43,786 nucleotides of DNA from Syntrophaceae bacterium (GTDB taxonomy: Bacteria; Desulfobacterota; Syntrophia; Syntrophales; UBA5619), in the NCBI GenBank assembly GCA_003141195.1, contig PLLC01000054.1:1-43786 (forward strand), written 5' to 3'. A program made the translations under genes and the position numbers. Positions 8,398 to 17,636 of this stretch are shown here, in pieces. Each line of letters opens with the position of its first letter. Position 1 is the stretch's first letter. Under the pieces are notes generated by a model. The model was given only the letters and a program-made list of their open reading frames with translations. It was not told the DNA's origin and searched no databases.

Positions 8398-9570
8398 ATG
8401 GAAGAGCAACGGAGAATAGCGGTGGTTATCCCCAAATACGGCCTGGTGGGCGGGGCGGAGGGGTTCGCCGCCGAGTTCACCGAACGGATTGCCGCCGACC
8501 CCCGGTTCGAGGTCCACGTCTTTGCCAACCGCTGGGCGGACTCCTCCGGAAGGATCGTTTTCCATCAGGTTCCCATCGTCCGCTTTCCGAAATTTCTGAC
8601 AACGCCGAGTTTTGCCTGGTTCGCCGGACGGGAGATCTCTGCCGCGGGTCCCTTCGACCTCATCCACACCCATGACCGGATCTTCAGGGCCGACGTCTAT
8701 ACCATGCACGGCATCCCCCACCGCTGGTGGGTCCGGGAGGTGCGCAGAAAGAGGATGAGCCTCTTCGACCGCGCGCTCGCCCGCGTGGAAGATCGCCTCG
8801 TCTCCGAAGGGGGTTGCCGCCGGTTCCTGGCCGTATCCGAGCTGACCCGGAAGATCTTTCTTGGTGAATACCCCATCGATCCGGCGCGGGTGACGGTGGT
8901 CCACCCTGGAATCGACGCGTCCCCCTACGCGAAACTGGATCGGGATCGCTGCCGCCGGGAGATCCGGGGCCGCTTCGGAATCGTTCCCGATGAACCTTTG
9001 ATCCTCTTTGTTTCGATGAATTTCGCCATCAAGGGTCTCGATCACATCCTTCGGGGACTCGGTTGCCTCCGGAGGGGGAATCCCGAGGGGCGGTTCCGGC
9101 TCCTCGTGATCGGCCGGGGGGATCAGAAGGCCTGCGGTCGACTGGCTCGGGAGCTGGGACTTGGCGATGCCGTGGTCTTTGCCGGCGCCGTCGCGCGGGA
9201 AAAACTGCCGGAGTTCTACTTGGCGGGGGATCTCTACGTCATGCTCTCCCGTTTCGACACCTTCGGGATGGTCGTCCTGGAGGCGATGGCCGCAGGCCTG
9301 CCCGTTCTGATCAGTGGCTCCGTGGGGGCAAGGGATGTTGTCCGGCAGGGGGAAAACGGATTCGTCGTCGAGAATCCCGCCGATCCGGAAGCCATAGCCG
9401 AAAGAATCGAGACGATGCTGCACGGTGATGCCCGGGAAAGGATGGGCCGGGAGGCGCTGAAAACGGCCGGGGAAAACTCCTGGGATATGGCTGTCGCCCG
9501 GGTTCTAACCGTCTATGAGGAGATCTGGGCGGATCAGCGCCTGGTCATTTCGAAGATGCCGCATCCGTAG
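8398..9570 (+). CDS. Glycosyltransferase family 4
   Basis: Retaining GT-B glycosyltransferase of 390 aa, likely adding a sugar to LPS core or O-antigen on the cytoplasmic face. The N-terminal domain has the GGAEGFAAEF acceptor-side loop. The C-terminal nucleotide-sugar domain begins near LILFVSMNFAIKGLDHIL and contains RFDTFGMVVLEAMAAGLPV, the E-x7-E region in which the first acidic residue is Asp. Start chosen at ATG 8398; an upstream TTG at 8350 would overlap the terminator. No strong ribosome-binding site is seen. Its 3' end overlaps the convergent DUF268 gene by 37 bases. Donor and acceptor cannot be told from sequence. Confidence 0.88.
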   Translation: MEEQRRIAVVIPKYGLVGGAEGFAAEFTERIAADPRFEVHVFANRWADSSGRIVFHQVPIVRFPKFLTTPSFAWFAGREISAAGPFDLIHTHDRIFRADVYTMHGIPHRWWVREVRRKRMSLFDRALARVEDRLVSEGGCRRFLAVSELTRKIFLGEYPIDPARVTVVHPGIDASPYAKLDRDRCRREIRGRFGIVPDEPLILFVSMNFAIKGLDHILRGLGCLRRGNPEGRFRLLVIGRGDQKACGRLARELGLGDAVVFAGAVAREKLPEFYLAGDLYVMLSRFDTFGMVVLEAMAAGLPVLISGSVGARDVVRQGENGFVVENPADPEAIAERIETMLHGDARERMGREALKTAGENSWDMAVARVLTVYEEIWADQRLVISKMPHP

Positions 9571-10295
9571 CGGCAACCGAAGTTTTCGCGGATGGATGCC
9601 TCGTCGAGCGCCGCATCGGAGATGAAGTTCCCCGCGTCATTGATATAGGCGAACGATTCGATGTCGTAGCGTTTTTCCATGAGGTGCAGCAGGTACACGA
9701 CGGAAAAGACGCGGTGGGCGTTGAATTCGATCCTCTGTGCCCCGATGGGAACGGAAAAGTAGAACTTGCCGCCTTTTTTGAGAATCCGGTGCATATTCTC
9801 CCAGCCGACGAGATGGCCGTCGTAGTCCACCGGATCGCCGTAGCGTCCGAGACCGAAGTGCTCCAGCGCGTGGAGGCAAGAGAGGGAGTCACAGTAATCG
9901 GTCAGCGGGAACTCCTTCGCCGAAAGGTCAGCCCGGGTGAAGCGGATGCTTGGGATGGCCAGATGGAGGTCCCGGATGTCCAGAACCTCGATCTCCCGGA
10001 AGGAGGCCACATGGGCGACGAAACCGTCGATGCGGGAGCCGATGTCCACGTGCCGCACGGGGTTGTTCTGAAAGACCTTTCGGGCGACGTAAAGATCCTG
10101 GTAAAAGTAGTGTTCCGTGAGAACCCCACTTTCCTGGTCCTTCTCCTGAAGGCAGGGGTAGAGCTTCCCGAACGGAAAACTTTCCCTGGACGCGCTGGCC
10201 TGACGCCGGATCTCTCCATATTCCTTGAGAAAGACCGGCATCCCCTTCAGATAGGTGAAAAAGGGCATCCCCTGGATGATGATCCTGAAACGCAT
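9534..10295 (-). CDS. DUF268 methyltransferase-like protein
   Basis: 253 aa, similar to the DUF268 family, which resembles SAM-dependent methyltransferases. VDIGSRIDGF near residue 83 stands where motif I would be, followed by LDIRDL, a CLHALEHFGLGRYGDP stretch and ILKKGGKFYFSVPIG, which match methyltransferase strands 4 and 5. GGGAGAG precedes the ATG at 10295. It ends a minus-strand trio with two other methyltransferase-like genes within a glycosyltransferase cluster, so polysaccharide modification is the likely role (inference). Activity is not established for the family. Confidence 0.75.
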   Translation of the reverse strand: MRFRIIIQGMPFFTYLKGMPVFLKEYGEIRRQASASRESFPFGKLYPCLQEKDQESGVLTEHYFYQDLYVARKVFQNNPVRHVDIGSRIDGFVAHVASFREIEVLDIRDLHLAIPSIRFTRADLSAKEFPLTDYCDSLSCLHALEHFGLGRYGDPVDYDGHLVGWENMHRILKKGGKFYFSVPIGAQRIEFNAHRVFSVVYLLHLMEKRYDIESFAYINDAGNFISDAALDEASIRENFGCRYGCGIFEMTRR

Positions 10296-10307
10296 GACGA
10301 CTCTCCC

Positions 10308-10912
10308 TTACGCCCCGTGGATGCGGATGTTGTCATCTTTGACGATGAATCCTGAACGGGGTTTTTCCCCGCCGACGGATTCACGGAGTTCATTCAGCGA
10401 AGGATACCCGTTCTGCCCCAGGAAAAGCCTCGCATCATCGATCAGGATGACGTGATCCCGGAAAGGGTGATCGAAGATGTACTTTATCTCCTTCAGGATC
10501 GGCGTATCCGTATTTCCTCTGCCGGTTCCCTCCCCCGAGTAGTGTGCATCGAGCCGGAACAGTGCGGGTTCGTTTACCGTGTAGAGAATCTCCGACAAGC
10601 AGTTTCCACTGTCGCCGTGATGAAGGTGAATATGATCGATCCCGGAGAATTTCTCCAGCGCCTTCCGATAGAGCGGTTCAAAGATTTCGATGGAATGGAT
10701 GACGCGGAAGCGCTTTTGCATGGCCTCGACCATTTCCCCTTCATACGTCCCCGTTTCGATCAGGATCCTCAAGCGGTGTTTCCGTGCATATTTTCCACCC
10801 CCTGTTTCACATCGCCCGGAGGCGGCAGGGGCCTGCCTTTGAGGATCCAGATCCACTTGTTCCAGGTCTTATGGGGGAGATATCTCTTTTTGAATGTTTT
10901 GAGATTCATCAT
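10308..10912 (-). pseudogene. Methyltransferase-like gene with one frameshift
   Basis: The downstream frame (to 10308) holds most of a class I methyltransferase-like protein: LIETGTYEGEMVEAM as the SAM loop, IHSIEIFEPLYRKA, HHGDSG, LFRLDAHYSG and ILIDDARLF. It lacks a proper start. The upstream frame from ATG 10912 (or 10909) encodes MNLKTFKKRYLP and a PPPGDVKQGVE segment typical of the N-terminus of this family. The two join if one A is added to the A4 run that reads as T4 at 10791-10794 on the plus strand, giving VKQGVEKYARKH. Either a recent single-base deletion or a sequence error; apart from this the gene is intact, about 200 aa. It lies between the FkbM and DUF268 genes. Confidence 0.72.
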
Positions 10913-10941
10913 CTGTCAACGAGGTTTATTTCAGGAAACAG

Positions 10942-11730
10942 CTAAACGCGGTTGTCGATGGCCGCGAAATTGGTTGTTCGGTACTGTTCGTCGATCTCCC
11001 GGTAATCCGGAAGGGGATGAAGATAGCCCCCCGGGGTGATCCGGCAGATGTCCATGCCGTTTTCTTTGAAAAAGTAGAAGAAATCCTTGAAAAAGGTTCG
11101 CGTGTCGATGTTGCAGCCGCCGAATTCGAAGGTGGCCATTCCGACGGCCCGTTTTTCGATCATGTTTTGGGCGCCCAGCAGGAGATCCATCTCGTGTCCC
11201 TCGATATCGACTTTCAGCAGGTGGATATAATCCACGCCATGATCGGCGCAGTAGTTGTCGACGGTATCGATCTTAACCGTCTCCGAATTGGAAAAGGAGA
11301 TGCCTAAAGAATCCAATTGTCGGCGGCTTAAAGAGCCGCCCGATTCCTTCGAATCGAAGAACAGATCGAATTCGCCCTTCTCCCGTCCCAGACCGATATT
11401 GTTCAAGGTTACACGGGGATCATCCTTTGCCCTGTCGGAGAGGGCGCCGAAGACGCTCAACGACGGCTCGAAGCAGTGGATGTGAATATCTTCGCCCACC
11501 AGGGCGGATAAAACCAGTTTCAGATATTGACCCTTGTTGGAACCGACATCAAAGATGCAATAAGGGGGGGGCTTCAGCGTCTTCAGTTTATGCAGGACCC
11601 CTACTTCCCCACTTTCATACACGTTTTCACCGGAGCCGACGCCCATGTAGAGATGGGCCTTGCGGACAATGCGTTCCAGGAATCGCTGACCTCTTTTGTT
11701 GCCGTAAAGATGAATCAAGGTCTTGATCAT
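10942..11730 (-). CDS. FkbM-family SAM-dependent methyltransferase
   Basis: 262 aa. IFDVGSNKGQYLKL near residue 60 is the SAM-binding loop; FEPSLSVF follows as motif II and LLKVDIEGHEMDLLLGA near 170 is the FkbM signature. The family O-methylates sugars or polyketides, and beside glycosyltransferases it most likely methylates a glycan residue. It is the first gene of the minus-strand trio, divergent from the GT2 gene at 11873, so 11731-11872 should hold both promoters. The ribosome-binding site is weak (GGAGAG lies rather far from the ATG). Confidence 0.88.
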   Translation of the reverse strand: MIKTLIHLYGNKRGQRFLERIVRKAHLYMGVGSGENVYESGEVGVLHKLKTLKPPPYCIFDVGSNKGQYLKLVLSALVGEDIHIHCFEPSLSVFGALSDRAKDDPRVTLNNIGLGREKGEFDLFFDSKESGGSLSRRQLDSLGISFSNSETVKIDTVDNYCADHGVDYIHLLKVDIEGHEMDLLLGAQNMIEKRAVGMATFEFGGCNIDTRTFFKDFFYFFKENGMDICRITPGGYLHPLPDYREIDEQYRTTNFAAIDNRV

Positions 11731-11872
11731 GGTTGAAAATTATCATTCTCTCCGTGAGCAGTCAAGGCATATCATGAACATTTTCTGGGATCTTGAGAAT
11801 TAATGGTGAGAAAAGGGCGTTTTTGTGTTAGAAGAATTCCGGATAAATATGACTTTAGGGATACCGATCAAG

Positions 11873-12763
11873 ATGGACTTGCTTGACGTTTCAATCATCA
11901 TCGTTACTTATAATACGGCCGATATGATCGGGAGGTGTCTCGCTTCCCTGGGTCCGGAAATGGGGCCTTCCCGGGAGGTCTTTGTCGTCGACAACGCCTC
12001 GACGGACGGGAGTGCGGACATTGTCCGAAACCGTTATCCCTGGGTCCATCTGACCGTCAATACGGAGAACAGGGGTTTCGCCGCGGCGAACAACCAGGTC
12101 CTGCCCCTCTGCCGCGGGCGCTATCTCTACTACCTGAACCCGGATGCGAAGTTGACCGATTCCCATCTCCTTGAGGAATGCATCCGTTTCATGGATGAGA
12201 GCCCGCAGATCGGCTTGGCCGGCACCCGACTGATCAATCCGGATGGAAGCCGCCAGGAATCGATTTCCTGGAAGTATCCCTGGCAGAAGTTCACGACGTC
12301 GGAGATGGACGGCTTACAAGGCACGATCGCCTGCGTCCTCGGGGCCAGCATGATTGCACGAACCGAGCTGATCCGGCGACTGGGGGGCTTCGATGAGGAC
12401 TTCATCCTCTACGGAGAGGACCAGGACCTCTGTCTGAGGATCCGCAGGGCGGGCTATGAAATCGGCTATATCGGTTCCGTCGCCGTCGTTCACTTTGGGG
12501 GCCAGAGCGAACGGCAATCCGTTCCTGAGGAGGTCTGGAAGAAAAAGACCCGGGCCGAGTACCTGTTCTACCGGAAACACTATTTTCCGGAAACCATTGC
12601 CAAAATTCGAAGGGCCGACCTGCTCAAGACCCGTTTCCGGCTGGTCACACTCACACTGATTATGCCTTTCCTCGGGGATCGGGTTATGGCCGAAGGGAAG
12701 CGGAACAAATACCGTGCCATCTATGAAACGTTGAAATCGGAGAGTCACGGGAAGGGAATCTGA
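11873..12763 (+). CDS. Glycosyltransferase family 2 (rhamnosyltransferase-like)
   Basis: 296 aa GT-A enzyme. VSIIIVTYNTADMIGRC opens the fold, VVDNASTDGSADIV is the nucleotide-binding Asp region, YYLNPDAKL is the DXD-like metal site, and GEDQDLCLRIRRAGY is the ED(Q)D catalytic-base motif. This pattern is common in rhamnosyl- and other O-antigen transferases. The start is uncertain: ATG 11873 fits the family best, with ATG 11849 or GTG 11825 possible. It begins a plus-strand gene run. The donor sugar cannot be assigned. Confidence 0.87.
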   Translation: MDLLDVSIIIVTYNTADMIGRCLASLGPEMGPSREVFVVDNASTDGSADIVRNRYPWVHLTVNTENRGFAAANNQVLPLCRGRYLYYLNPDAKLTDSHLLEECIRFMDESPQIGLAGTRLINPDGSRQESISWKYPWQKFTTSEMDGLQGTIACVLGASMIARTELIRRLGGFDEDFILYGEDQDLCLRIRRAGYEIGYIGSVAVVHFGGQSERQSVPEEVWKKKTRAEYLFYRKHYFPETIAKIRRADLLKTRFRLVTLTLIMPFLGDRVMAEGKRNKYRAIYETLKSESHGKGI

Positions 12764-12767
12764 TCTC

Positions 12768-13611
12768 ATGGAGCGCGCCGATGTAAACTGTATCCTCTGC
12801 GGCAGCCCGGAGCGGGATCTACTCATCCGGCAGGGGGAATGGACCGTCTATCGCTGTGGCGCCTGTGGGCGGGGTTTCCTTGACCCCCGTCCCGATCCAA
12901 TGAACTTGGCGATCTCTACCGTGGCGGCTATTTCGATGACCAGTATGGTCATGGCCTTACATTCGGATCCCCCGAGATGAAAAAGCGCCTTTCACAGGAG
13001 AGCCTCCGTATCCGGTTTTTTAGACGGGTGAAACAATCCGGAAAGGTTCTGGATATCGGTTGCGGCATGGGCTATTTTCTTCTTGCCTGTCGTGATGTGG
13101 GATATGATGTCGAGGGGATGGATCTCTCCCGGGACTCGGCCGCCTACGGCGCAGAGAAATAGGAATACCGGTGGTCGTCGGGACGATCGACGGGATCGAT
13201 TATCCGCCGGAGTCGTTCGATGTCATTACCATGTAGCATTTTTTGGAACACACGCCCGATCCTTGCCCGTACCTGCAGAAGGCTCGACAGTGGCTGAAAC
13301 GGGACGGCGTGCTGGTGGTGGATGTTCCGAATTATGCGGGGACAGACGCCCGGAAGACCTGGGATCGGTGGAAGGGCTGACAGCTTCCCTACCACCTGTA
13401 CCATTCGCCGGAAACCCTGAGGGGGCTCCTCGCGAAACATGGATTCGGCACGATTCGCCGGAAGAGTTACCTCTCGAAGCACATCAAGGAGAGGCTCGAG
13501 CGGACGCTGGTCCTCAAACCGTTCGCGCGAATGATCGTCCGCTGCTATTCGGGACACGGCTTTGCGGTTGTGGCAAAGAAGGTGGAAAATCGTGAACAGG
13601 CATCACCATGA
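12768..13611 (+). pseudogene. Degraded class I methyltransferase (zinc-ribbon type)
   Basis: Reads as one gene only across three frames. Frame 1 (from ATG 12768) gives CILCGSPERDLLIRQGEW and YRCGACGRGFLDPRP, a two-CXXC N-terminal ribbon. Frame 2 gives LYRGGYFDDQYG and KVLDIGCGMGYFLLACRD, the SAM site. Frame 3 gives FDVITM-stop-HFLEHTPDP, then VLVVDVPNYAGT, a second stop after WKG, and LPYHLYHSPETL to the final stop at 13609-13611. Stops at 13234 (TAG) and 13378 (TGA) both stand where relatives have Trp. The frame changes lie near 12905 and 13160. It follows the GT2 gene by four bases, so it was once part of the operon. Either decayed or poorly sequenced. Confidence 0.8.
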
Positions 13612-14569
13612 GGAACGACAGAAATATCTCCGTGAATTGCTGGATGGCGGGGAGTTCCGCTTCGCCAGGCTTGACCTTCCGGACATCGACAACGAACCGG
13701 TCATCCGGATCAACGTGCCTGAAATCGTGGAGCAGGAGACCTGTCTCTTCCATTGCAGCGTGGCGGAAGGCGTCGACTACCCGGAGCTGCTGCACAACTT
13801 TGTGGAGCGGGGCATGACGGAGCGGAGACCGGCCCCGGTGGTCCGTTTTGCGGACGGGGAGTACGCTTTCTACAAACTCACGCTGGGCTGCAACGGCCTC
13901 TATCGGCAGGCCGAATCGGTAGAGGCCATCCGGAAGGCGATGCCCCTGCATATCGACGCCTTCAGAAGGCTGACGGCAAGCGGGAAGATGGCGCCCCTGA
14001 TCTTTCCCGGAAACATCGGCCGCGGATGGAAGCGAGCATTTCTCTCCTTATTCCGACGTTCCGAAGAGGTTTCCTCCGCTTCCTTTCTGAATTTTCTTCA
14101 GGGCCATGGCATCGCATTGACGGGTGAAAATTACATCCCTTTTTACGCCGTCTACGCTTACCTTACTTCGGAAGCCTTTGCCCGCCTCGTCGACGGCAGG
14201 AAGCTGTGCATCCTCAACGCGGATTACAACCCGGATGCCTGCCGCGAGTGGTTCGCCCGCTTCGCGAGCAAGCCGGAAATCGTTTTCATTGAGATTCCGG
14301 CCGAATATGTTGCCACACGGTGGGAAGCGATGCGGGAGGGGATTCTGGGGCGGATTCCACCGGATACCGATCTCTGTCTCGCCGGCGCGGGTGTCGGCGC
14401 CCTGATGGTTTGCGTCGATGCCGCCGCCCGTTACGCGATACCCGTCCTCGACGCCGGGCATGTCCTGAACATGATGAATGGCCGGGAGGACAAGTCGAAG
14501 GGGCTGAGAATGTACACCCTCAGAAAATCAAGGGAACACGTGGCTGGCGCCAAACCCGTACCGTCATGA
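13592..14569 (+). CDS. Conserved protein, possibly GT-D-like glycosyltransferase
   Basis: 325 aa, not firmly recognised. VVRFADGEYAFYKLTLG near residue 88 resembles the RFGDGE motif at the start of the GT-D (DUF1792) glycosyltransferase fold, and VLDAGHVLNMMNG near the C-terminus resembles its closing motif; a central LCLAGAGVGALMVC stretch could be a nucleotide-binding turn. These similarities are by eye only. GTG 13592 is chosen because AAGGTGG lies upstream; it overlaps the end of the methyltransferase pseudogene. The stop overlaps the next start (ATGA at 14566-14569), indicating translational coupling with the CgeB-like glycosyltransferase, which supports a role in glycan assembly. Confidence 0.6.
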   Translation: MNRHHHEERQKYLRELLDGGEFRFARLDLPDIDNEPVIRINVPEIVEQETCLFHCSVAEGVDYPELLHNFVERGMTERRPAPVVRFADGEYAFYKLTLGCNGLYRQAESVEAIRKAMPLHIDAFRRLTASGKMAPLIFPGNIGRGWKRAFLSLFRRSEEVSSASFLNFLQGHGIALTGENYIPFYAVYAYLTSEAFARLVDGRKLCILNADYNPDACREWFARFASKPEIVFIEIPAEYVATRWEAMREGILGRIPPDTDLCLAGAGVGALMVCVDAAARYAIPVLDAGHVLNMMNGREDKSKGLRMYTLRKSREHVAGAKPVPS

Positions 14570-15720
14570 AGGATCCGCTGAAAACATACCGGAGGCGATT
14601 CCGGTCCTGGAAGAACAGGGTGAGGCTCAAGGGAGAGATGGAGAGCTACGAAGCGGCATTTGCCTCCCGGGGGCTTGTGATCTCCGATGATTCCGCCACC
14701 CGCCTGGCCCTGCAGAACCGCTTCCCCGGTTTCAGGCCAAAACCGAAGGGTGCGCTTTCGATCATCGCCATCTACCACAACTACAACTGGGAAGACGGGG
14801 CGCTTAAACCCGCTCTGGAAAAATTCGGAACGGTAAGGCGCTACGACTGGTTCAAGGCGTTCGACCACTCGGGCCCGGACTGGCGGAGCTCCGTGAAGGC
14901 GGAGATGAACCGGGAGCTCGTGGTCCGTATCGGGCAATGGGTTGCAGGGGAACGCCCCGACGTCATCTTCACCTACCTCTCCGGGGAACTCGTTTTTCCC
15001 GAAACCGTCCAAGTCCTCCGTTCCTTCGGCGTTCCGATGATCCACTTCAGCCTCAATGACAAAGAGCATTTCGTCGGCAAGGTGAGAGGCGGTCTGGCCT
15101 TTGGTTCCCGGGACATCTGCCGCTGGTTTGACCTGTGCTGGACCAGCACGGAGGATGCGCTGAAGAAGTACTGCGTGGAGGGGGCGCTGCCGGTTTATCT
15201 CCCCGAAGGGGCCAACCCGGAGCTCCACAGACCCTGGGAACAGCAGAAGACCATCGACGTCTCCTTCGTGGGGCAGTGCTATGGGAACCGCCCTGAAACC
15301 ATCCACCGTCTCAGGGCAGAGGGCATTCGCGTCGAGGCCTTTGGATACGGCTGGCCCAAGGGTCCCCTGTCCACGGAGGAGATGGTCCGCCTCTATTCGA
15401 AAAGCCGGATCAACCTCGGGTTCGGGGGTGTGGAGGGCCATGAAGAGACGTACTGCCTCAAGGGCCGGGATTTCGAGATCCCCATGAGCGGGGGGCTCTA
15501 CCTCACGGAATACCACCCCGATCTGGAGAGGGTCTACGATCTCGGAAAAGAGATCGTCACGTACCGAGGTTTCGACGACCTTCTGGCCAACATCCGCCAT
15601 CTTCTAAGCGATCCGCAGAGGGCGGAGGCGATCCGACAGGCCGGGTTTCGGCGGGCGCGGAAGGAGCACACATGGGAGATGCGGTTCGAGCGGGTCTTCA
15701 CCCTGATGAATCTTGTCTGA
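14566..15720 (+). CDS. CgeB-like glycosyltransferase (GT-B, group 1)
   Basis: 384 aa. The N-terminal half (about 60-220) carries IIAIYHNYNWEDGAL and a long region ending in VPMIHFSLNDKE, as in CgeB/spore-maturation-type proteins. The C-terminal half holds VSFVGQCYGNRPETI, INLGFGGVEG, the RDFEIPMSGGLYLTEY acceptor/donor loop and the HTWEMRFERVF end typical of glycosyltransferase group 1_2. The start at 14566 is set by ATGA overlap with the preceding gene; a frame reaching back to 14320 is antisense-like overlap and rejected. Likely a polysaccharide glycosyltransferase; donor unknown. Confidence 0.82.
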   Translation: MKDPLKTYRRRFRSWKNRVRLKGEMESYEAAFASRGLVISDDSATRLALQNRFPGFRPKPKGALSIIAIYHNYNWEDGALKPALEKFGTVRRYDWFKAFDHSGPDWRSSVKAEMNRELVVRIGQWVAGERPDVIFTYLSGELVFPETVQVLRSFGVPMIHFSLNDKEHFVGKVRGGLAFGSRDICRWFDLCWTSTEDALKKYCVEGALPVYLPEGANPELHRPWEQQKTIDVSFVGQCYGNRPETIHRLRAEGIRVEAFGYGWPKGPLSTEEMVRLYSKSRINLGFGGVEGHEETYCLKGRDFEIPMSGGLYLTEYHPDLERVYDLGKEIVTYRGFDDLLANIRHLLSDPQRAEAIRQAGFRRARKEHTWEMRFERVFTLMNLV

Positions 15721-15795
15721 ATGGGGAAAACCGTTCATGTTTTGCGGATAATATGATAGATATCGACCGGAAGCAAGAGGGAGTGGGAGAAATCG

Positions 15796-16605
15796 ATGAC
15801 TGAAAAAGTATCCCTTTCCGTGGCCATGATCGTAAAAAATGAGGCAGAGAACCTTCCCGATTGTCTGCGCAGCGTCGCCTTTGCCCGGCAGATCGTCGTC
15901 GTGGATTCGGGCAGCAGCGACGAAACGGTCCGGATCGCCGCCGAATTCGGCTGCGAGGTCTTCAGCGAGGCGTGGCGTGGCTTCGGGCCGCAGAAGCAGT
16001 TCGCCGTCGAACAGTGCCGGGAGGCCTGGATCCTCGTCCTGGACGCCGATGAACGGATCCCGCCGGAGACGGCCCGCGTGATCCGGCAGATCATCGACTC
16101 CCCGGGGAACTTAAACGGCTACAGCTTCCCGAGAAAAAATTTCTTCCAGGGCCGGTGGATCCGCCACGCGGGATGGTGGCCGGACCGCGTGGTCCGTCTC
16201 TTCCGGAGAGGGCAGGGCCGCATGACGGGGGCCGCGGTCCATGAGGCGGTCGCCGTCGAGGGGCAGGTCAAAGCCTTGGAGGTTCCCATCGACCATTGGA
16301 CGGAGAGCCGCCTTGGCCCTATTCTGCGGAAGATCGACCGCTATTCCACGCTCGGCGCCCAACAGGCCTTTGCGGAAGGGAGATGGTGTTCGATCGGGTC
16401 GGCGTCTCTGCGGGCGGGATTCACCTTTTTCCAGGATTATCTCCTCCGGGGCGGCCTCCTGGACGGTCCGGAGGGGTTGACGCTCGCCGTGACCGACGCG
16501 GTCAACAAATTCTTCAAGTATGCCAAGCTGAGCGAACTGAACCGGCGGGCGGCGGAACAGGGCCAAAGGGGGCGGATTCCGCCCCCTTCGGGAGCCATCG
16601 GCTGA
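15796..16605 (+). CDS. Glycosyltransferase family 2, WaaE/KdtX-like
   Basis: 269 aa. LSVAMIVKNEAENLPDCLRS and VVVDSGSSDETVRIA open the GT-A fold, VLDADERIPPE is the DXD region, and WWPDRVVRLFRRG plus VHEAV form the conserved middle of the LPS core beta-glucosyl/heptosyltransferase family WaaE/KdtX. A C-terminal helix-rich tail (FFQDYLLRGGLLDGPEGL) is also usual for the family. A cytoplasmic-face LPS inner-core sugar transferase is the best call, matching the heptosyltransferase gene downstream. It is followed after 80 bases by another GT2 gene. Confidence 0.85.
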   Translation: MTEKVSLSVAMIVKNEAENLPDCLRSVAFARQIVVVDSGSSDETVRIAAEFGCEVFSEAWRGFGPQKQFAVEQCREAWILVLDADERIPPETARVIRQIIDSPGNLNGYSFPRKNFFQGRWIRHAGWWPDRVVRLFRRGQGRMTGAAVHEAVAVEGQVKALEVPIDHWTESRLGPILRKIDRYSTLGAQQAFAEGRWCSIGSASLRAGFTFFQDYLLRGGLLDGPEGLTLAVTDAVNKFFKYAKLSELNRRAAEQGQRGRIPPPSGAIG

Positions 16606-16685
16606 GCGTCCGAAAAGGATCTCGCCCTGATGATTCCGTTTTTCGCGGCGTTCGGCCTGCGGGTCAGGCACGGGAATGGCTGGGA

Positions 16686-17600
16686 ATGGATATCTCCATC
16701 ATCGTCGTCAACTGGAATACGCGCGAACTTCTGAGGAAGTGTCTGGATTCGGTCGAGACGACCGTCCGGAGCCTCTCCCATGAAATCATCGTCGTGGACA
16801 ACGCATCGACCGACGGCAGCGCGGCGATGCTGCGGGAGAGGTTCCCCCGGGTCCGTTTGATTGAGAACCTCGAAAATCGAGGCTTCGGAACGGCCAACAA
16901 CCAGGCCCTCCGGGTCATGACGGGCCGCTATGCGCTGCTGCTGAACTCGGATGTGCTCCTGACGGAAAATGCCGTCTCCGAGCTCTTCGCCTGCATGGAA
17001 AACCATCCCGAGGCGGCGATGGCCTGCGGCCAGCTCCTCAACGCCGACGGCAGCCGGCAGAATTCCATCGCTGCCTTCCCTTCGCTGCTCACGCTCATGA
17101 CCAACACGCCTCTGCTCGAATACCTCTTTCCGCGGCGATTTCCCAGCAAAAGGTACAACCATTCGGGGCCTGTTGAGGTCGACTCGGGGATCGGCGCCTG
17201 CCTCATGGTCCGCATGGCGGCGATGGATGCGGTCGGGCTGTTCGACGAGCGTTATCACTTTTTCTTTGAGGAGACGGACTGGGCCTATCAGATGCGACGG
17301 GCCGGATGGAAGGTCCTGCATGTGCCGACCGCTTTCATCTACCATTTCCAGGGGCAGAGCATCGGCCGGAACGTCCGCTCCCGGATCGAGTTTTACCGCT
17401 CCCGTTACCAGTTCTTCCGCAAATGGAGGAGTCGTCCCTGTTATATTGCGGTCTGCGTCGTGATCCTGCTGCGGCTGGTTCTGGACTGGTTTCTGACCTC
17501 CGTCGGGATGCTTCTGACGCTGGGACTGAGGTGGGAGCTGCGCGACAAGCGGGCGGTCTATGGCCGTCTGCTTGTGTGGCACCTCCGGGGATGCCCCTGA
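16686..17600 (+). CDS. Glycosyltransferase family 2 with C-terminal membrane segment
   Basis: 304 aa. ISIIVVNWNTRELLRKC, VVDNASTDGSAAM, LLLNSDVLL as the DXD equivalent, and FFEETDWAYQMRRAGW as the catalytic-base motif identify a rhamnosyltransferase-type GT2. The C-terminal 35 or so residues (CYIAVCVVILL and following) are hydrophobic, suggesting membrane attachment. Start taken at ATG 16686; a much longer frame upstream overlaps the WaaE-like gene and is rejected. It is closely related in design to the GT2 at 11873-12763. The repeated leader motif begins 37 bases after its stop. Confidence 0.87.
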   Translation: MDISIIVVNWNTRELLRKCLDSVETTVRSLSHEIIVVDNASTDGSAAMLRERFPRVRLIENLENRGFGTANNQALRVMTGRYALLLNSDVLLTENAVSELFACMENHPEAAMACGQLLNADGSRQNSIAAFPSLLTLMTNTPLLEYLFPRRFPSKRYNHSGPVEVDSGIGACLMVRMAAMDAVGLFDERYHFFFEETDWAYQMRRAGWKVLHVPTAFIYHFQGQSIGRNVRSRIEFYRSRYQFFRKWRSRPCYIAVCVVILLRLVLDWFLTSVGMLLTLGLRWELRDKRAVYGRLLVWHLRGCP

Positions 17601-17636
17601 ACGCAGGCATGGCAGCGGTTCCCTGCTGATATTACG

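Noticed and set aside
13083-13595. 170-codon plus-strand frame inside the broken methyltransferase
   Set aside because: Its translation has no methyltransferase motifs; the three-frame reading through this region does.
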